Source: Chenggangzhangella methanolivorans
GTDB lineage: Bacteria; Pseudomonadota; Alphaproteobacteria; Rhizobiales; Methylopilaceae
Assembly: GCF_019797865.1 (NCBI RefSeq)
Contig: NZ_CP081869.1
Coordinates: 558,001-622,000, forward strand
DNA length: 64,000 nt
Direction: 5' to 3'
Each line of letters opens with the position of its first letter. Positions within the stretch are counted from its first letter, which is position 1. The position numbers and the translations under genes were made by a program. A model generated the notes under the pieces. It worked only from the letters and a program-made list of their open reading frames with translations. It ran no database searches and had not been told where the DNA came from. This document shows, piece after piece, positions 19,210-29,410 of this stretch.

Positions 19210-20013
19210 TCACTGCCTAACGGTGTCGGGGCTCGCCTGCTCGAGGAACAGATCGATGTGGACCTGCGGCATGCCTTCGAGCGTCCCGCCGATCGGCGAC
19301 GGGCGCACGGCCTCTCGGATCAGCGTCCGAGCCTGATCGTGGGACACAGGTTCGCCCCGCTGCTGATAGATCCGCTTGGCCTCGTCGCCCGTCACGCCTT
19401 CTGGGACCTTCGGAGCGTAGCGCCAAAAGTAGATCGCCGTGTTTGGCTCAATGCGCCAGCTTTCGGCGAGCGAGCCGGCGTCGACGACGTCATAGCCGAT
19501 TGCCTCGACGAACTTGGTCACGGCCTGCTTGGCCGCCGCGTCGTCGCCCGCGATCGGCAGGGTTGTCCGGTCGGCGTCGCCCTTGGGCCGGGCGTTGCTC
19601 TCCATGTGGATCCAGCTGAGGTTGTGCAGCCCCTTCACGAGCCGGGCCCCGCGAAGGCGGCGCTGCATGAGCTCGCTTGAGGTCAGTTCCCCGCTGTCGA
19701 GATCGGCGCGGCGGAATTCGCCCATGCCCGGATAGTAGTTTGTCTGGTCGAGCACGACCTTCCCGGCGAACCCGTCGGATGGCAGCGCCTCGAAGGCGGC
19801 GAGTGGAACCGAGACCGTAACGACGTCCCCGGCCGCGATCGCCTCTTCTACAGAGCCCGCGCGGGCAAGCGGGCCGAGCTCCGCGACGAGGCCCGACAGC
19901 GTTCCGGCGCCGCGCGAGTTGCTCACCACGACCTTGTATCCCGCCCTGACGGCAAGCCGCGCGACGGCTTTTCCTACGAGGCCGGAGCCGATGATTCCGA
20001 TTGTGCCTGTCAC
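19210..20013 (-). CDS. NAD(P)-binding domain protein, NADPH:F420-oxidoreductase-like
   Basis: About 267 residues. N-terminal Rossmann motif GIIGSGLVGKAVARL, then VVSNSRG, DVVTVSVPL and LDQTNYYPGMGE, as in the NADP oxidoreductase/F420-dependent family (coenzyme F420 itself is unlikely in this organism, and such proteins often act on other substrates). The C-terminal part is longer than in the paralogue at 21171. Start taken as GTG at 20013 because GGAAGGA precedes it by 7-8 bases; the frame is open to another GTG at 20040. It precedes the LysR gene at 18225-19131. Confidence 0.82.
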   Translation of the reverse strand: MTGTIGIIGSGLVGKAVARLAVRAGYKVVVSNSRGAGTLSGLVAELGPLARAGSVEEAIAAGDVVTVSVPLAAFEALPSDGFAGKVVLDQTNYYPGMGEFRRADLDSGELTSSELMQRRLRGARLVKGLHNLSWIHMESNARPKGDADRTTLPIAGDDAAAKQAVTKFVEAIGYDVVDAGSLAESWRIEPNTAIYFWRYAPKVPEGVTGDEAKRIYQQRGEPVSHDQARTLIREAVRPSPIGGTLEGMPQVHIDLFLEQASPDTVRQ

Positions 20014-20165
20014 GTGATGATCCTTCCATAAGCTGTTCACGGCGCGCCGCCGACTTCTCTAGCGGGCGCGTCCGGACCCAGAGCTATGGACTGCCTTCAA
20101 AGGATGACAGTGATGTCAGATGCAACAGACCGTTGCCGTTATAAGCAACAGTATCCACCCGGTAG

Positions 20166-21078
20166 TCAGGCCAGTGCTGAGAGCGTCGACACGAAGGTCT
20201 TCTTCGCATGGTCGACGAATGCCCGGACCTTCGGCGTCGGATAGCGGGTCGACGAGAAAACGGCGTGGACTGGGGCCGGTGGCTTCGACCAGCCGGGAAG
20301 CACCTCCTGGATGCGGCCTTCGGTCAGGAGCCGCGCGGCCTGGAAGCGCGGCAGCATCCCGATGCCGATGCCGGCCGCAACCGCGTCACGGGCGGCAAGA
20401 TTGTTGTTGACCAGGAGGCGCGGAACAAGGCGAACGATCTCGCTGTCGGCCCCGCGGCTCAGTTCGAGCTCGGCGCTTCGTCCGGGAGGCGCGAACACCA
20501 CAGTGTCGTGGGCGCCGAGATCTCGCGGTGATTTCAGCACGTCGCGACCTTTAAGATAACCAGGGCTTGCGAACAGGGCGTAATCGGCCTCGCCGAGCTT
20601 GGCTGCGGTGAGATCGCCGTCGCCCAGGGCGCCGACCCGGATTGCGAGATCGTAGCCCTCGCTGACGATGTCGACGATGCGGTTGGTGTAGTCGGCCTCG
20701 ACCCGCACCCGGGGGTGAGCGTCCAGAAAACCGGCAATCCAGCGGTTCACGACGCAAAGTCCGAATTCCTCGCCGCAGGTCAGGCGCAGCACGCCTTGCG
20801 GCTCGCCCTTGGCGCTCTCAGCAAAGCGATCGGTGTCCTCCAGGGCGGCGAGGATGGAGACCGCGCGCTCGAACACCTCCTGGGCCGAGCTCGGTGACGG
20901 TGACGGATCGCGTGGTCCGATGCAAAAGCTGCGCATCGAGCCGCGCTTCGAGCCTGATCACCAGGCGGCTGAGATGGGACTTGCGGGTGCTGAGCGCCCC
21001 GGCCGCTCGTGTGAAGGAACCGGACCGGACGACGGCCACAAAGGCCCTGAGCTGAGCGGGATCGATTGTCGCTTCCAT
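20166..21078 (-). CDS. LysR-family regulator (one frameshift)
   Basis: About 304 residues. HTH at the N-terminus (PAQLRAFVAVVRSGSFTRAA, STRKSHLSRLVIRLEARL) and an effector domain with VDIVSEGYDLAIRVG and YALFASPGYLKG. The frame breaks near 20890, within the linker helix. It is divergent from the NAD(P)-binding gene at 21171 with a gap of about 90 bases, the classic LysR/target layout. It resembles the LysR at 18225 strongly enough in motif wording to suggest duplication. Confidence 0.87.
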
Positions 21079-21170
21079 GGGCGACAAGGTGGTGCTGGCC
21101 AGCCGGTTTATCCACTGATCGCGACATCATAGCTCTCCGCCACGCCAATCGAACTGGCCCGGAGACACAT

Positions 21171-21868
21171 ATGAAAATCGGCATTCTCAACACGGGGAAC
21201 ATCGGCGCTCGCCTCGCAAGGGCTTGGGCGGCCGCAGGACATGATCTTGTGCTCGCCAAAGACGGCGAGGATCGGAAGCTCGAACCGATTCTGGCGGAGC
21301 TTGGCGACAAGGCTCGCCTCGGCTCGATCCGCGAGGCGGCCGAGTTCGGCGAGGTCGTCCTGTTCTCGGTTTACTGGCCGCGAGTTTCGGCGATCGTCGA
21401 CGCTGTCGGCGACGCGCTCGACGGCAAGGTTGTCATCGAAACGATGAACCCGCTCGGCGTCACGCCCGAGTTCAAGCACTTCCACGACGTCGATTTCATG
21501 CGCGACAGCTCGACGGCCGAGGATCTGCAGAAGCGTCTGCCGAAGGCGCGCGTCGTGAAGGCCTTCAGCACGCTGGCGGCTCCCGTGCTCGAGGCGGCCG
21601 CCTGGGAGACCGCACCGTCGCGGCCGGGCGTGCCTTACGCGACCGATGACGCGGCGCCGGGCAGATCACGCGCAAGCTCGTCGAGGACGCCGGCTTCAGG
21701 CCGCTCGCCGCCGGCCCGCTGAAGGGCGCCCGGCAGATCGAGCAGCTTGGCGTCTTCCTCCACCACGTCGCCGACCACGAATATGGCGGCGATCCCGACC
21801 TCATTCGTCTCGCCCTGACGGTGATCGAGGCCAGTCCTGGCCCGGTCATGCGCGAACGCGTCGCCTGA
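21171..21868 (+). CDS. NAD(P)-binding domain protein, NADPH:F420-oxidoreductase-like (frameshifted)
   Basis: About 232 residues after reading through a break near 21630-21660. Rossmann motif MKIGILNTGNIGARLARAW, then VVLFSVYWPRV, VIETMNPLGVTPEF and VVKAFSTL; after the break the other frame gives GPLKGARQIEQLGVFLHHVA. Same family as 19210-20013. It is probably regulated by the divergent LysR and co-transcribed with the SDR gene that starts 16 bases after it. GGAGA precedes the ATG. Confidence 0.83.
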
Positions 21869-21883
21869 AGAAGGAATAGCAGA

Positions 21884-22651
21884 ATGTCCAAGTTACTGAA
21901 CGGGAAGACTGCTCTTGTCACCGGCGGTTCGCGTGGCATCGGCCGCGCGATCGCCGAGCGTCTCGCCAGCGACGGCGCGACCGTCGCGTTGACCTACAAC
22001 GCCAGCAAGGACGGCGCGTATGAAGCAGTCGCCGCCATCGAGGCAGCAGGCGGAGCCGCTTTCGCTCTCAAGGCGGACCTCTCCGATGCGAGCTCAATCC
22101 CGGCGCTGTTCGACCGGCTCGACCGCGAGCTCATCGAGCGTAACGGAAACGCCGCGCTCGACATCCTGGTCAACAACGCAGGCAACTCCGGGTGGGGCGG
22201 CCTCAGCGACGCCACGCCCGAGGCCTGGGACGCGATGATCGCTGTCCACGCCCGCGCGCCCTTCTTCATGGCGCAGTCGGCGCTGAGCCGCCTCCGCGAC
22301 CCCGGACGGATCATCAACATCTCATCGGCGCTCGCCACACGGCCGCAGCCGATGGTCCCGATCTACTCGATGGCGAAAGCCGCCATCAACACACTGAGCC
22401 ACGCGCTGGCGATGGAGCTCGGGCCGCGCGGCATCACCGTGAACGTCGTGGCTCCGGGTTGGACGCGAACCGACATGAACGCGTCTGTCCGCGAGAACGC
22501 TGATATCGTGAAGGCCATCGAGGGCGACACGGCGCTCCGTCGCTTCGGCGAGACGTCCGACATCGCCTCCGTCGTGGCCTTCCTCGTCTCCGACAACGGC
22601 CGCTGGGTCACCGGTCAGGTGGTCGAGGCCAGCGGCGGCTACAGGCTTTAA
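21884..22651 (+). CDS. SDR-family oxidoreductase (FabG-like)
   Basis: 255 residues, classical SDR. TGGSRGIGRAIAERL cofactor loop (about 14-28), LVNNAGNSGWGG, catalytic Ser in INISSALA, YSMAKAA (Y-x3-K) and VAPGWTRTDMN. It would reduce a ketone or oxidise an alcohol with NAD(P)(H); substrate unknown. AGAAGGA precedes the ATG, and it follows the NAD(P)-binding gene by 16 bases, so the two form an operon. Confidence 0.93.
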   Translation: MSKLLNGKTALVTGGSRGIGRAIAERLASDGATVALTYNASKDGAYEAVAAIEAAGGAAFALKADLSDASSIPALFDRLDRELIERNGNAALDILVNNAGNSGWGGLSDATPEAWDAMIAVHARAPFFMAQSALSRLRDPGRIINISSALATRPQPMVPIYSMAKAAINTLSHALAMELGPRGITVNVVAPGWTRTDMNASVRENADIVKAIEGDTALRRFGETSDIASVVAFLVSDNGRWVTGQVVEASGGYRL

Positions 22652-22716
22652 GACTGCTCAGGCAGCCAATGGCCAGCTTCTCGGAGGCTGCGCCGCCGGA
22701 TGCTTGGCGGCATTGT

Positions 22717-23100
22717 TTACACGCGGACGGCCGCGATGGCTTCGATCTCGATCATCGCGGCCGGATCGTAGAGCGCCCGGACCTCGGCGATCGTGTCTGC
22801 CGGATAGGGCTCGGAAAAGAACTTTCGCCTGAGTTCGACGACCTCGGCGAACTGTCCCATGTCGGTGACGAAGATCGTCACCTTGATCACGTCCTTGAGG
22901 CTCGATCCGCCGGCCTCGAGCGCGCGTCGAAGGTTCGCGAAGGCCTGCTCGCCCTGCGCACGGAAGCCGCCCTCGACGATCTTTCCGTTGTCTCCGGCGC
23001 CGGCCTGGCCCGAGATAAAAAGCAGGTCGCCGAAGCGGATGCCCTGCGACAGCAGGTAGGGCGCGTAGTTATCGGTTTCGGTGATGACGCGTTCCAGCAT
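22717..23100 (-). CDS. RidA/YjgF/YER057c-family protein
   Basis: About 127 residues. Family features are GDLLFISGQAG, EQAFANLRRALEAGGSSL, VIKVTIFVTDM and the C-terminal Arg-containing EVRALYDPAAMIEIEAIA. RidA proteins hydrolyse reactive enamine/imine intermediates; divergent members act in specific catabolic pathways. Start at 23100 because GGAG lies 6 bases before that ATG, whereas the ATG at 23112 has no such site. It follows the Old Yellow Enzyme gene by 32 bases on the same strand, so it may clear products of that enzyme. Confidence 0.9.
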   Translation of the reverse strand: MLERVITETDNYAPYLLSQGIRFGDLLFISGQAGAGDNGKIVEGGFRAQGEQAFANLRRALEAGGSSLKDVIKVTIFVTDMGQFAEVVELRRKFFSEPYPADTIAEVRALYDPAAMIEIEAIAAVRV

Positions 23101-23132
23101 GATCGTCTCCATGGGTTGAGGATTGAGCCGCC

Positions 23133-24230
23133 TTAGGCTGCGAGTTCCCGATCCTTGACGTCAGCAACGGGTCCAAGGATCGCAGGGTCGAAAGCGCCGA
23201 AGGCGCGCCCTTCGCGCGCCCGGTTCGGAAGGTCGGGGTTGGCGAGCGCGCCCTTGCCGAGCGAGACAAGGTCCGCGGCCTCGCCGATGACCTTCGCCGC
23301 CTGTGCGAGATCGCTCAGGCCGCCGTTCGCGATGATCGCGGCGTTCGGCGCGTAGCGTCTTGCGAGGGCAGCAAGGCTCGTGTCGCCGCCCTCGAACGCG
23401 GGGCGCCAGGCTTCGTGCTCGGTGACGTGGATGTAGTCGGCGCCCGCATCGCCAAGCGCGCCGAAGATCGCCTCGGCGTCAGCCTCGCCGCCCGCCCATT
23501 TGTGCGCGAAGTCGTTGACCTTACCCTGCGAGATCCGGACCCCGACCGGGACCGCGCCGCCGACGCGCTCCCGGACGACCCTGAAGACCGCAAGCGTCAG
23601 CTCCATCCGCCGCCGCGTGTCGCCGCCCCAGCGGTCAGTCCGCCGGTTGGTGTGATCGGTGAGGAACTGGTCGAGCAGATAGCCGTTCGCGCCGTGGATC
23701 TCGATCCCGTCGAAGCCCGCCGTTGTAACGGCCCGGGCCGCCGAGGCGGCGAAGCCTTCGACCGCGTCGGCGATCTGCTCTTCCGTGATCTCGGACGGCG
23801 CAGGGTAGCGACCCTGGCCGCGATAGAACGCCATCTGCTCGCCCATAGGCTGGATCGCAGACGGTCCGATGGTGGTCGGGCGGAAGCGGTTGCCCTGGCT
23901 CAGAGCGCCGGCATGCATGAGCTGCGCGACGAGCCGCGCCCCGTGGCGTCGGACAGCCTCGACCACGGGCGCCCAGGAGAGCGCCTGATCCTCGTCGGCG
24001 AGGCCCGGCTGATGCAGGTAGCCCTGCGCATGAGCCTGATCCGTGTAGAGCCCCTCCGTGATGACGAGGCCGAACCCGCCCTGCGCGAAGCGCTCGTAAT
24101 AGCGGGCTATCCGCTCGGTCGCGAACCCGTCCGCCGTGGCGCTGACGCGCGTCATGGGGGCGACCGCGAACCGGTTGCGGAGGGTCATCTCCTTTATATC
24201 GAATTTCGTGAAGAGAGTGTCGTTGGACAT
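23133..24230 (-). CDS. Old Yellow Enzyme-family NADH:flavin oxidoreductase
   Basis: 365 residues, a full-length FMN-dependent TIM barrel. AVAPMTRVSA near the N-terminus, LVAQLMHAGA, IEIHGANGYLLDQF (the active-site H-x-x-N pair), TNRRTDRWGG, VGVRIS and a C-terminal IANGGLSD with LVSLGKGALANPDL phosphate-binding loop. It would reduce activated C=C bonds or nitro compounds. It is divergent from the LysR gene at 24373 and upstream of RidA. Confidence 0.92.
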   Translation of the reverse strand: MSNDTLFTKFDIKEMTLRNRFAVAPMTRVSATADGFATERIARYYERFAQGGFGLVITEGLYTDQAHAQGYLHQPGLADEDQALSWAPVVEAVRRHGARLVAQLMHAGALSQGNRFRPTTIGPSAIQPMGEQMAFYRGQGRYPAPSEITEEQIADAVEGFAASAARAVTTAGFDGIEIHGANGYLLDQFLTDHTNRRTDRWGGDTRRRMELTLAVFRVVRERVGGAVPVGVRISQGKVNDFAHKWAGGEADAEAIFGALGDAGADYIHVTEHEAWRPAFEGGDTSLAALARRYAPNAAIIANGGLSDLAQAAKVIGEAADLVSLGKGALANPDLPNRAREGRAFGAFDPAILGPVADVKDRELAA

Positions 24231-24352
24231 TGTCCGCTCGTCCTGTCGTTCGGTTCGGCGCGCCTTTCAGAGAAGCTCGATACGCTTAAGTTCGTGCGGC
24301 AGAGATAGCCAAGGGTTGCGGCGCCCGGAAGCGCGGGTCGACGAGAATCAGT

Positions 24353-24369
24353 TTATCGTTCAGTGATAA
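24353..24369. promoter_or_regulatory. inverted repeat, probable LysR operator
   Basis: TTATC-N7-GATAA inverted repeat only 3 bases before the ATG of the LysR gene at 24373, in the gap shared with the divergent Old Yellow Enzyme gene. Its T-N11-A type symmetry fits an autorepression site. Confidence 0.5.
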
Positions 24370-24372
24370 GAT

Positions 24373-25260
24373 ATGGATCTTGGCGACGTCGCGTTGTTCT
24401 GCTCGATCGCATCGACCGGCAGCCTGTCGGGCGCTGGCCGTCAGGCAGGGCTGTCGCCAATGGCGGTCAGCCGGCGGCTTGCCGCGCTCGAAAAGGAACT
24501 CGGCGTCCGGCTGTTCCACCGCACCACCCGCTCGGTCGCGCTGACCGGCGACGGCGAGACGTTCCTGCCGCTTGCGCAGTCGATGCTGGAGGCGCGCGAG
24601 GCCGCGGCCTCGGCCTTCGCTGAACGGCGGGAGGCGGGCTTGAGCGGCGTCCTCAAGATCACGGCCCCGAACCTCATCGGCCGATCGATCGTGGTTCCGC
24701 TCGCCGTGTGGCTGATGGCGGAGAATCCGCTCCTCAAGGTCGACCTGACCCTGAGCGACGGCATCGTGGACATCGTCGCTGCCGGCATCGACGTCGCGAT
24801 ACGCGTTGCGACCCTGCAGGAATCCGGGCTGATCGCCATCAAGGTCGCGGACAATCCGCGGATACTGTGCGCTGCGCCCGGGCATGTCCGGGCCCACGGC
24901 GCGCCGCGTACGCTCGCCGAGCTCGACGACCATGTGTGCCTCACCCTTCACGCGATAGACGCATGGGTGTTCAGCCGAGCCGGAGAGCGGGTCGCGAAAC
25001 GGGTCGCAGGGCGGTTGTCGGCGAGCAGCGTCGACGCGGTCCGGGCCGCCTGCCGCGCGGGAGCGGGCTTTGCGCTGCTGACCTTCTGGGACGTGGCCGA
25101 AGACTTGGCTAACGGAAGTCTCGTGGCTGTGCCGCTCGACGACGCGGAGACCGAACCGCTCGCGATATGGGCCGTACTTCCAACGCGCCGCCACGTGCCC
25201 GCTCGCGTCCGGCGCCTCATCGAGGAGATGAAGGTCCGGCTATCGAAGTCGCCGGGATGA
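24373..25260 (+). CDS. LysR-family regulator
   Basis: 295 residues, uninterrupted. HTH (FCSIASTGSLSGAGRQAG, then SPMAVSRRLAALEKELGVRL) and effector domain with GVLKITAPNL, VDIVAAGIDVAIRVA and ILCAAPGHVRA. It belongs to the CrgA-like group that often controls a divergent OYE/SDR gene. It probably regulates the OYE-RidA operon to its left. Confidence 0.92.
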   Translation: MDLGDVALFCSIASTGSLSGAGRQAGLSPMAVSRRLAALEKELGVRLFHRTTRSVALTGDGETFLPLAQSMLEAREAAASAFAERREAGLSGVLKITAPNLIGRSIVVPLAVWLMAENPLLKVDLTLSDGIVDIVAAGIDVAIRVATLQESGLIAIKVADNPRILCAAPGHVRAHGAPRTLAELDDHVCLTLHAIDAWVFSRAGERVAKRVAGRLSASSVDAVRAACRAGAGFALLTFWDVAEDLANGSLVAVPLDDAETEPLAIWAVLPTRRHVPARVRRLIEEMKVRLSKSPG

Positions 25261-25342
25261 CCTCAACGAATATGGCGTACAGAATGTCGGCTTACAGGAC
25301 GATCTTCGAAGTTTGTTGTTGGCGCATCTGAGCCCTACGGCC

Positions 25343-26604
25343 TCAAGCTGCGCCGACGATCTGCTCCTCGGGCGCGGGCTCCCAGCCGAACGTACTGCGA
25401 CCACCATACTCATGCGACCGGCCGCGTTCCTCCCGAAGCACGTCGTCGATAGCGGGCCCGCTGACGACGGACTCGAGGCGTCGTGCTTCCCGATCGAGCC
25501 GCGTGAGCGCCTCCAGCCGCTCGTCATTGCCGAGCTTCGCTTTCGAGACTGTAGACTTCAAAACTCCGATGGTCTCGTCGTAGACGCGCGTAGGCACCGG
25601 GAACGGATGGCGGTCCTTGCCGCCGTGAGCGAAGGAGAACCGAGCGGGGTCGCTGAACCGACATGGCGCGCCATGGACGACCTCTGCCACCAAAGCGAGC
25701 GCCCGCACCGTTCGCGCCCCGACACCGGGCGTGGCGAGCACATCCGCAAAGTCCTCGGGGCCTCGTTCCGCCGCGGCGGCGATCGCCCCCTGGAGACGCC
25801 GTGCAATCACGTCGCTCGCACGGACCTCGTGATGCGCCGGCATAGACAGGTGCGGCAGCGTCATCTGGTCGGTGGGTATGGCCTCTTTTTCCGCGCGAGG
25901 TTCGAGCGCCAAGGCCTCGGTCGCGATTTTGTCGGGCGATGTGGTGCGAAGGAGATCGAGCTGCGCGTCCCGCGAAGCCGTGGCGCGGCGGTCCGCAAGG
26001 TTCAGGATCGAGCCGCCGGTCTCGCCGTCGATCGCCGCGTGCGAATCGTCGAGAAAGCTCGTAAGGCCCTCAGACAGCCAATGATACCGGCGCGCCTGCC
26101 GGAGATCGCCGTTCATGCCCCGCTGGATCACCGTCCAGCGACCATCGTCTGTCACAACGAAGCTGTGCAGGTAGAGATCGAAGCCGTCTTGAACGGCAGC
26201 GCTGTCGACCTTGACGATCAGCCGGCTGTTGGCTGCGAGCGCCGGAGCATCGATCCCGACCCGCGCCCCGACCGCGAGCAGCTCGCTTGGCGTCAGGCGC
26301 GACTGCTTTCCGCGGCCGCCGCAGACATGAATCCCGAGCTCGCCCGCAAGCGGCGTCAGACTCCGCTTCAGTGCGCCCACGACGCTGGTCGTCACCCCGG
26401 ACGAATGCCAGTCCATTCCCATCACGGAGCCAAAGCTCTGGAACCAGAAGGCTGAGCGAGACGTTGCAGAAACTCGTCGCGACCGTAGTGGTGCACGATG
26501 GCTTCCGTGATGACCGCGCCGAGCTTGGTCATACGCTGGCCAAGCCAAGCCGGGACGTGCCCGCCATGCAAGGGAAGATCGGCGCTGCCGGCCCGTCGCG
26601 CCAT
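25343..26604 (-). CDS. DUF763-family protein (one frameshift)
   Basis: About 420 residues. The N-terminal part (ADLPLHGGHVPAWLGQRM, then HHYGRDEFLQRLA) is in one frame and continues after a break near 26455 as FWFQSFGSVMGMDWHSSG and TSVVGALKRSL, the hallmark of DUF763. A helix-hairpin-helix-like segment (LATPGVGARTVRALAL) lies in the second half, which suggests DNA contact. The function of the family is not known. It is downstream of the HNH gene by 94 bases on the same strand. The frame upstream of 26604 up to 26683 looks spurious. Confidence 0.8.
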
Positions 26605-26698
26605 CAGAACGGATCTCCACGGTCTCAAACAGCACTCTAGATCGCGACCGTCCTGGCCGCATCACGTCCGGCCGGGCGTCCACTGTGAGCGACGCCGC

Positions 26699-27049
26699 CT
26701 ATCGCTTGTCCTTCGCCCTGCGCGTCGGCGCGTGGAAGTCGTCCGGCTTGGTCCGAACCCACGCGATGAAGGTCGCGACTTCAGGTTCAGCCCTCAACGC
26801 CTCGATGTCTGACAGACGCCGAGCAAGCTCCTTCTCTGAGAACAGCGCATGGATGACGTTGTGGCAGATCTGGTGAAGCAGGACGGTCGGCCCGAACGTG
26901 CCGCCGCGGGATTTTGGGACGAGGTGATGCTCCGACTGCCTGGCGGAGGAAGGAATCCGTCGCCCGCACAGCGCGCATCGCGGCAGCTCCTCGACGACGC
27001 GGTGCGCCTCCGCCTCGAGCGCCGCCTGGATCCGCTTCGCTCGGCTCAT
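26699..27049 (-). CDS. HNH endonuclease-like protein
   Basis: 116 residues. A Cys pair (CALCGRRI), the HNH core EHHLVPKSRGG, and a second metal-binding part CHNVIHALF, in the order of small stand-alone HNH proteins. The ATG at 27049 sits 125 bases from the SOS box at 27174-27188, which lies between this gene and imuA and could control both. With the DUF763 gene behind it, it forms a two-gene leftward unit. Confidence 0.82.
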   Translation of the reverse strand: MSRAKRIQAALEAEAHRVVEELPRCALCGRRIPSSARQSEHHLVPKSRGGTFGPTVLLHQICHNVIHALFSEKELARRLSDIEALRAEPEVATFIAWVRTKPDDFHAPTRRAKDKR

Positions 27050-27173
27050 CGATCTGCGTAACTGGGTTGGCGGACAATTCGTCCCACGGCTCGTTCCCCT
27101 GAGTCTGATGGCGTGCCGGTCGCGGAACGCGGCAAGCCAAAGATAGCGTCTTGACTCTGACGTAGCCGAATTA

Positions 27174-27188
27174 GAACAGATAGCGAAC
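27174..27188. promoter_or_regulatory. LexA (SOS) box
   Basis: GAAC-AGATAGC-GAAC, an exact match to the alphaproteobacterial LexA consensus GAAC-N7-GAAC, 38 bases before the imuA ATG. A TTGACT at 27151-27156 could be the -35 element of the imuA promoter, with the box overlapping the -10 region. Confidence 0.85.
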
Positions 27189-27225
27189 ATAATAGCGCGT
27201 CCGGTTCCGGAGGGAGACGAAAAGC

Positions 27226-27976
27226 GTGCGGCCGCAGCCCGCCATTGACTTGTTGCGCGCCCAGATTGAGCGGATCGAAGGCCGCTCGAAGCGCGCACGA
27301 TCGGCGCTCCCGTTCGGGATCGCCGAGGTCGACTCGCGCCTTCCCGGAGGTGGTCTCGCTTTCGGAGCGCTGCATGAGGTCGCTGGCGGAGGCGACGGCG
27401 CGATCGATGGCGGCGGCCGCCCTGTTCAGCGCGGGCGTCGCCGCTCGCACCAAGGGAAAGGTCCTGTGGTGCGTCACGCGTCCCGACCTGTTCGCGCCGG
27501 CGATCGCTCAAGCCGGGCTCATCGCCGACCGGGTGATTTATGTCGAGGCCGGCGACGACAAGACCGTGCTTGCCTGCATGGAGGAAGGCCTGCGCCATGG
27601 CGGCCTCGGCGCGGTGATCGGCGAACTCGCTCGCCTTGCGATGACGGCCTCCCGCCGACTCCAGCTTGCAGCCGAAGGGACAGGCTCGATCGGCATCGCG
27701 CTTCGTCGATGGCGACGACAGGCGGAGGCGATGGATTTCGGGCAGCCGACGGCGGCGACGACCCGATGGCGGATCTCGGTGATTCCGTCAGCTCCGCTAC
27801 CAGTGCCGGGCGTCGGAAGACACCGATGGCTCGTCGAACTGATCCGGGCGCGGGCGGGCGAAAGCGCTGATTTCGAACTGGAGGCGTGCGATGGCACGGG
27901 TCGTCTCGCTCTTCCTTCCGACCTGGTCCACCGACAGGTTCCGGCGCAGGGCTGGCGACGCAGCGCCGCCGGCTGA
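27226..27976 (+). CDS. imuA: ImuA, RecA-like factor of the SOS mutasome (one frameshift)
   Basis: About 250 residues. Begins AIDLLRAQIERIEG and FGIAEVDSRLPGGGLAFGAL, the ImuA/SulA-like RecA-fold start; after a break near 27412 it continues KGKVLWCVTRPDLFAPAIAQ, TVLACMEEGLRHGGLGAVIG and a C-terminal WRISVIPSAPLPVPGVGR. ImuA is induced by DNA damage and works with ImuB and DnaE2 in error-prone translesion synthesis. It heads the imuA-imuB-dnaE2 operon under the LexA box. Its 3' end overlaps imuB by 86 bases. Confidence 0.9.
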
Positions 27977-29410
27977 GACGCCGTTCGTCCTCGTTGGGCG
28001 CGAAGGCAACAGGCGAGCCGTCGTGGCCTTGGACGCGGCCGCGTATGCCGCAGGCCTTCGGATCGGGATGGCGGCGACCAAGGCCCAGGTCCTAGTGAAG
28101 GACCTCATCCTTTACGACGCCAACCCGGCAGAAGACGCCGAGGCGCTTGAACGGCTGGCGGTCTGGGCGCTGCGGTTTTCTCCGATCGTCGCGCCCGATC
28201 CGCCAAACGGGCTCGTCATTGAGGCGACCGGCGCTGATCATCTTCACGGCGGCGAGGCCACGATGCTGTACTGCCTGGTCGGCAGGCTCGCGATGTCGGG
28301 CGTCGCAGCTCGCGCTGCCGTCGCCGACACCTGGGGCGCGGCCCACGCGCTTGCCCGGTACGTCGCCCGAGCCTCCACCGTCGCCTCCCGGGGCATGGCC
28401 CGACTGTCCTCGCCGACCTCCCGCTCGAATCCCTGCGGATTCAGGGTCCGACCGCGGCCGCGCTGCGGACGCTTGGATTCGACCGGGTCGGCGACCTTCT
28501 GGCGCAGCCCCGGGCGCCGCTGACTTTGCGCTTCGGCCCAGAGCTCGGCCGCCGGATCGATCAAGCCCTCGGGGACCTGGCCGAACCGATCGAACCGGTC
28601 CGACCGCCGGATCTGATTGAGGTGAGCCGCGCATTCGCCGAACCGATCGGTGCTGCTGAGACGATCGCGCGCTACATCGAGAAGCTTGTGGTCCAGCTCT
28701 GCGAGCGACTGGAGGAGCGCGGCCTCGGCGCGCGCCGGCTCGATCTCATCTGCCGCCGCGTCGACAACGACATGCAGGCGGTCCAGGTTGGCATGGCGAT
28801 GCCCGTCCGTGACGTGAAGCGGCTGACGCGGCTGCTCTGCGACAAGATCGAGACCATCGCGCCAGGATTTTCGAGATGATGACGCTCGCCGCGACCGTCG
28901 CCGAGCCCTTCGGACACAAGCAGGCCGTCAGCTCGCTGATCGAGGAGACCGTCGCGGACGTCTCCGACTTGGTCGACACGCTGATGAACCGGGTCGGCGA
29001 GCGGGCGATCTACCGGTTCGCACCCGTGGCGAGCGACGTGCCCGAACGCTCGGTGTGCCGCGTGCCCGCGATGTCGGCGGACACTGGCGCGGGCTGGCCG
29101 GGCCACTGGCCCGCGGCCGTCGCGGCTACTGCCTCTCGACCCGAACCGGTCGAGACGGTCGCGCTGCTCCCCGATCATCCGCCGGGTCAGCTTCACCTGG
29201 CGCGGCATCCGCCGGCGGGTGCGGCGCGCCGACGGCCCGGAGCGGGTGTTCGGCGAGTGGTGGACGCGGGACGCCGAACTGGTCGCGGTCCGGGACTACT
29301 TCCGGATCGAGGATGACGCAGGTGAGCGCTACTGGCTCTACCGGGCTGGCGACGGCGAGGATTCTTCCACTGGATCACACCGCTGGTTCGTGCACGGCGT
29401 GTTTGGATGA
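27891..29410 (+). CDS. imuB: ImuB, catalytically inactive Y-family polymerase (frameshifted)
   Basis: About 505 residues after reading through breaks near 28395, 28872 and 29110-29190. Starts VSLFLPTWSTDRFRR, with the Y-family palm/fingers region (AAYAAGLRIGMAATKAQVL) but without the catalytic acidic pair of true polymerases, as expected for ImuB. The C-terminal region has VFGEWWTRDAELVAVRDYF and YWLYRAGD. ImuB is the hub that binds ImuA, DnaE2 and the beta clamp. Its TGA overlaps the dnaE2 ATG (ATGA at 29407-29410). Confidence 0.9.
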
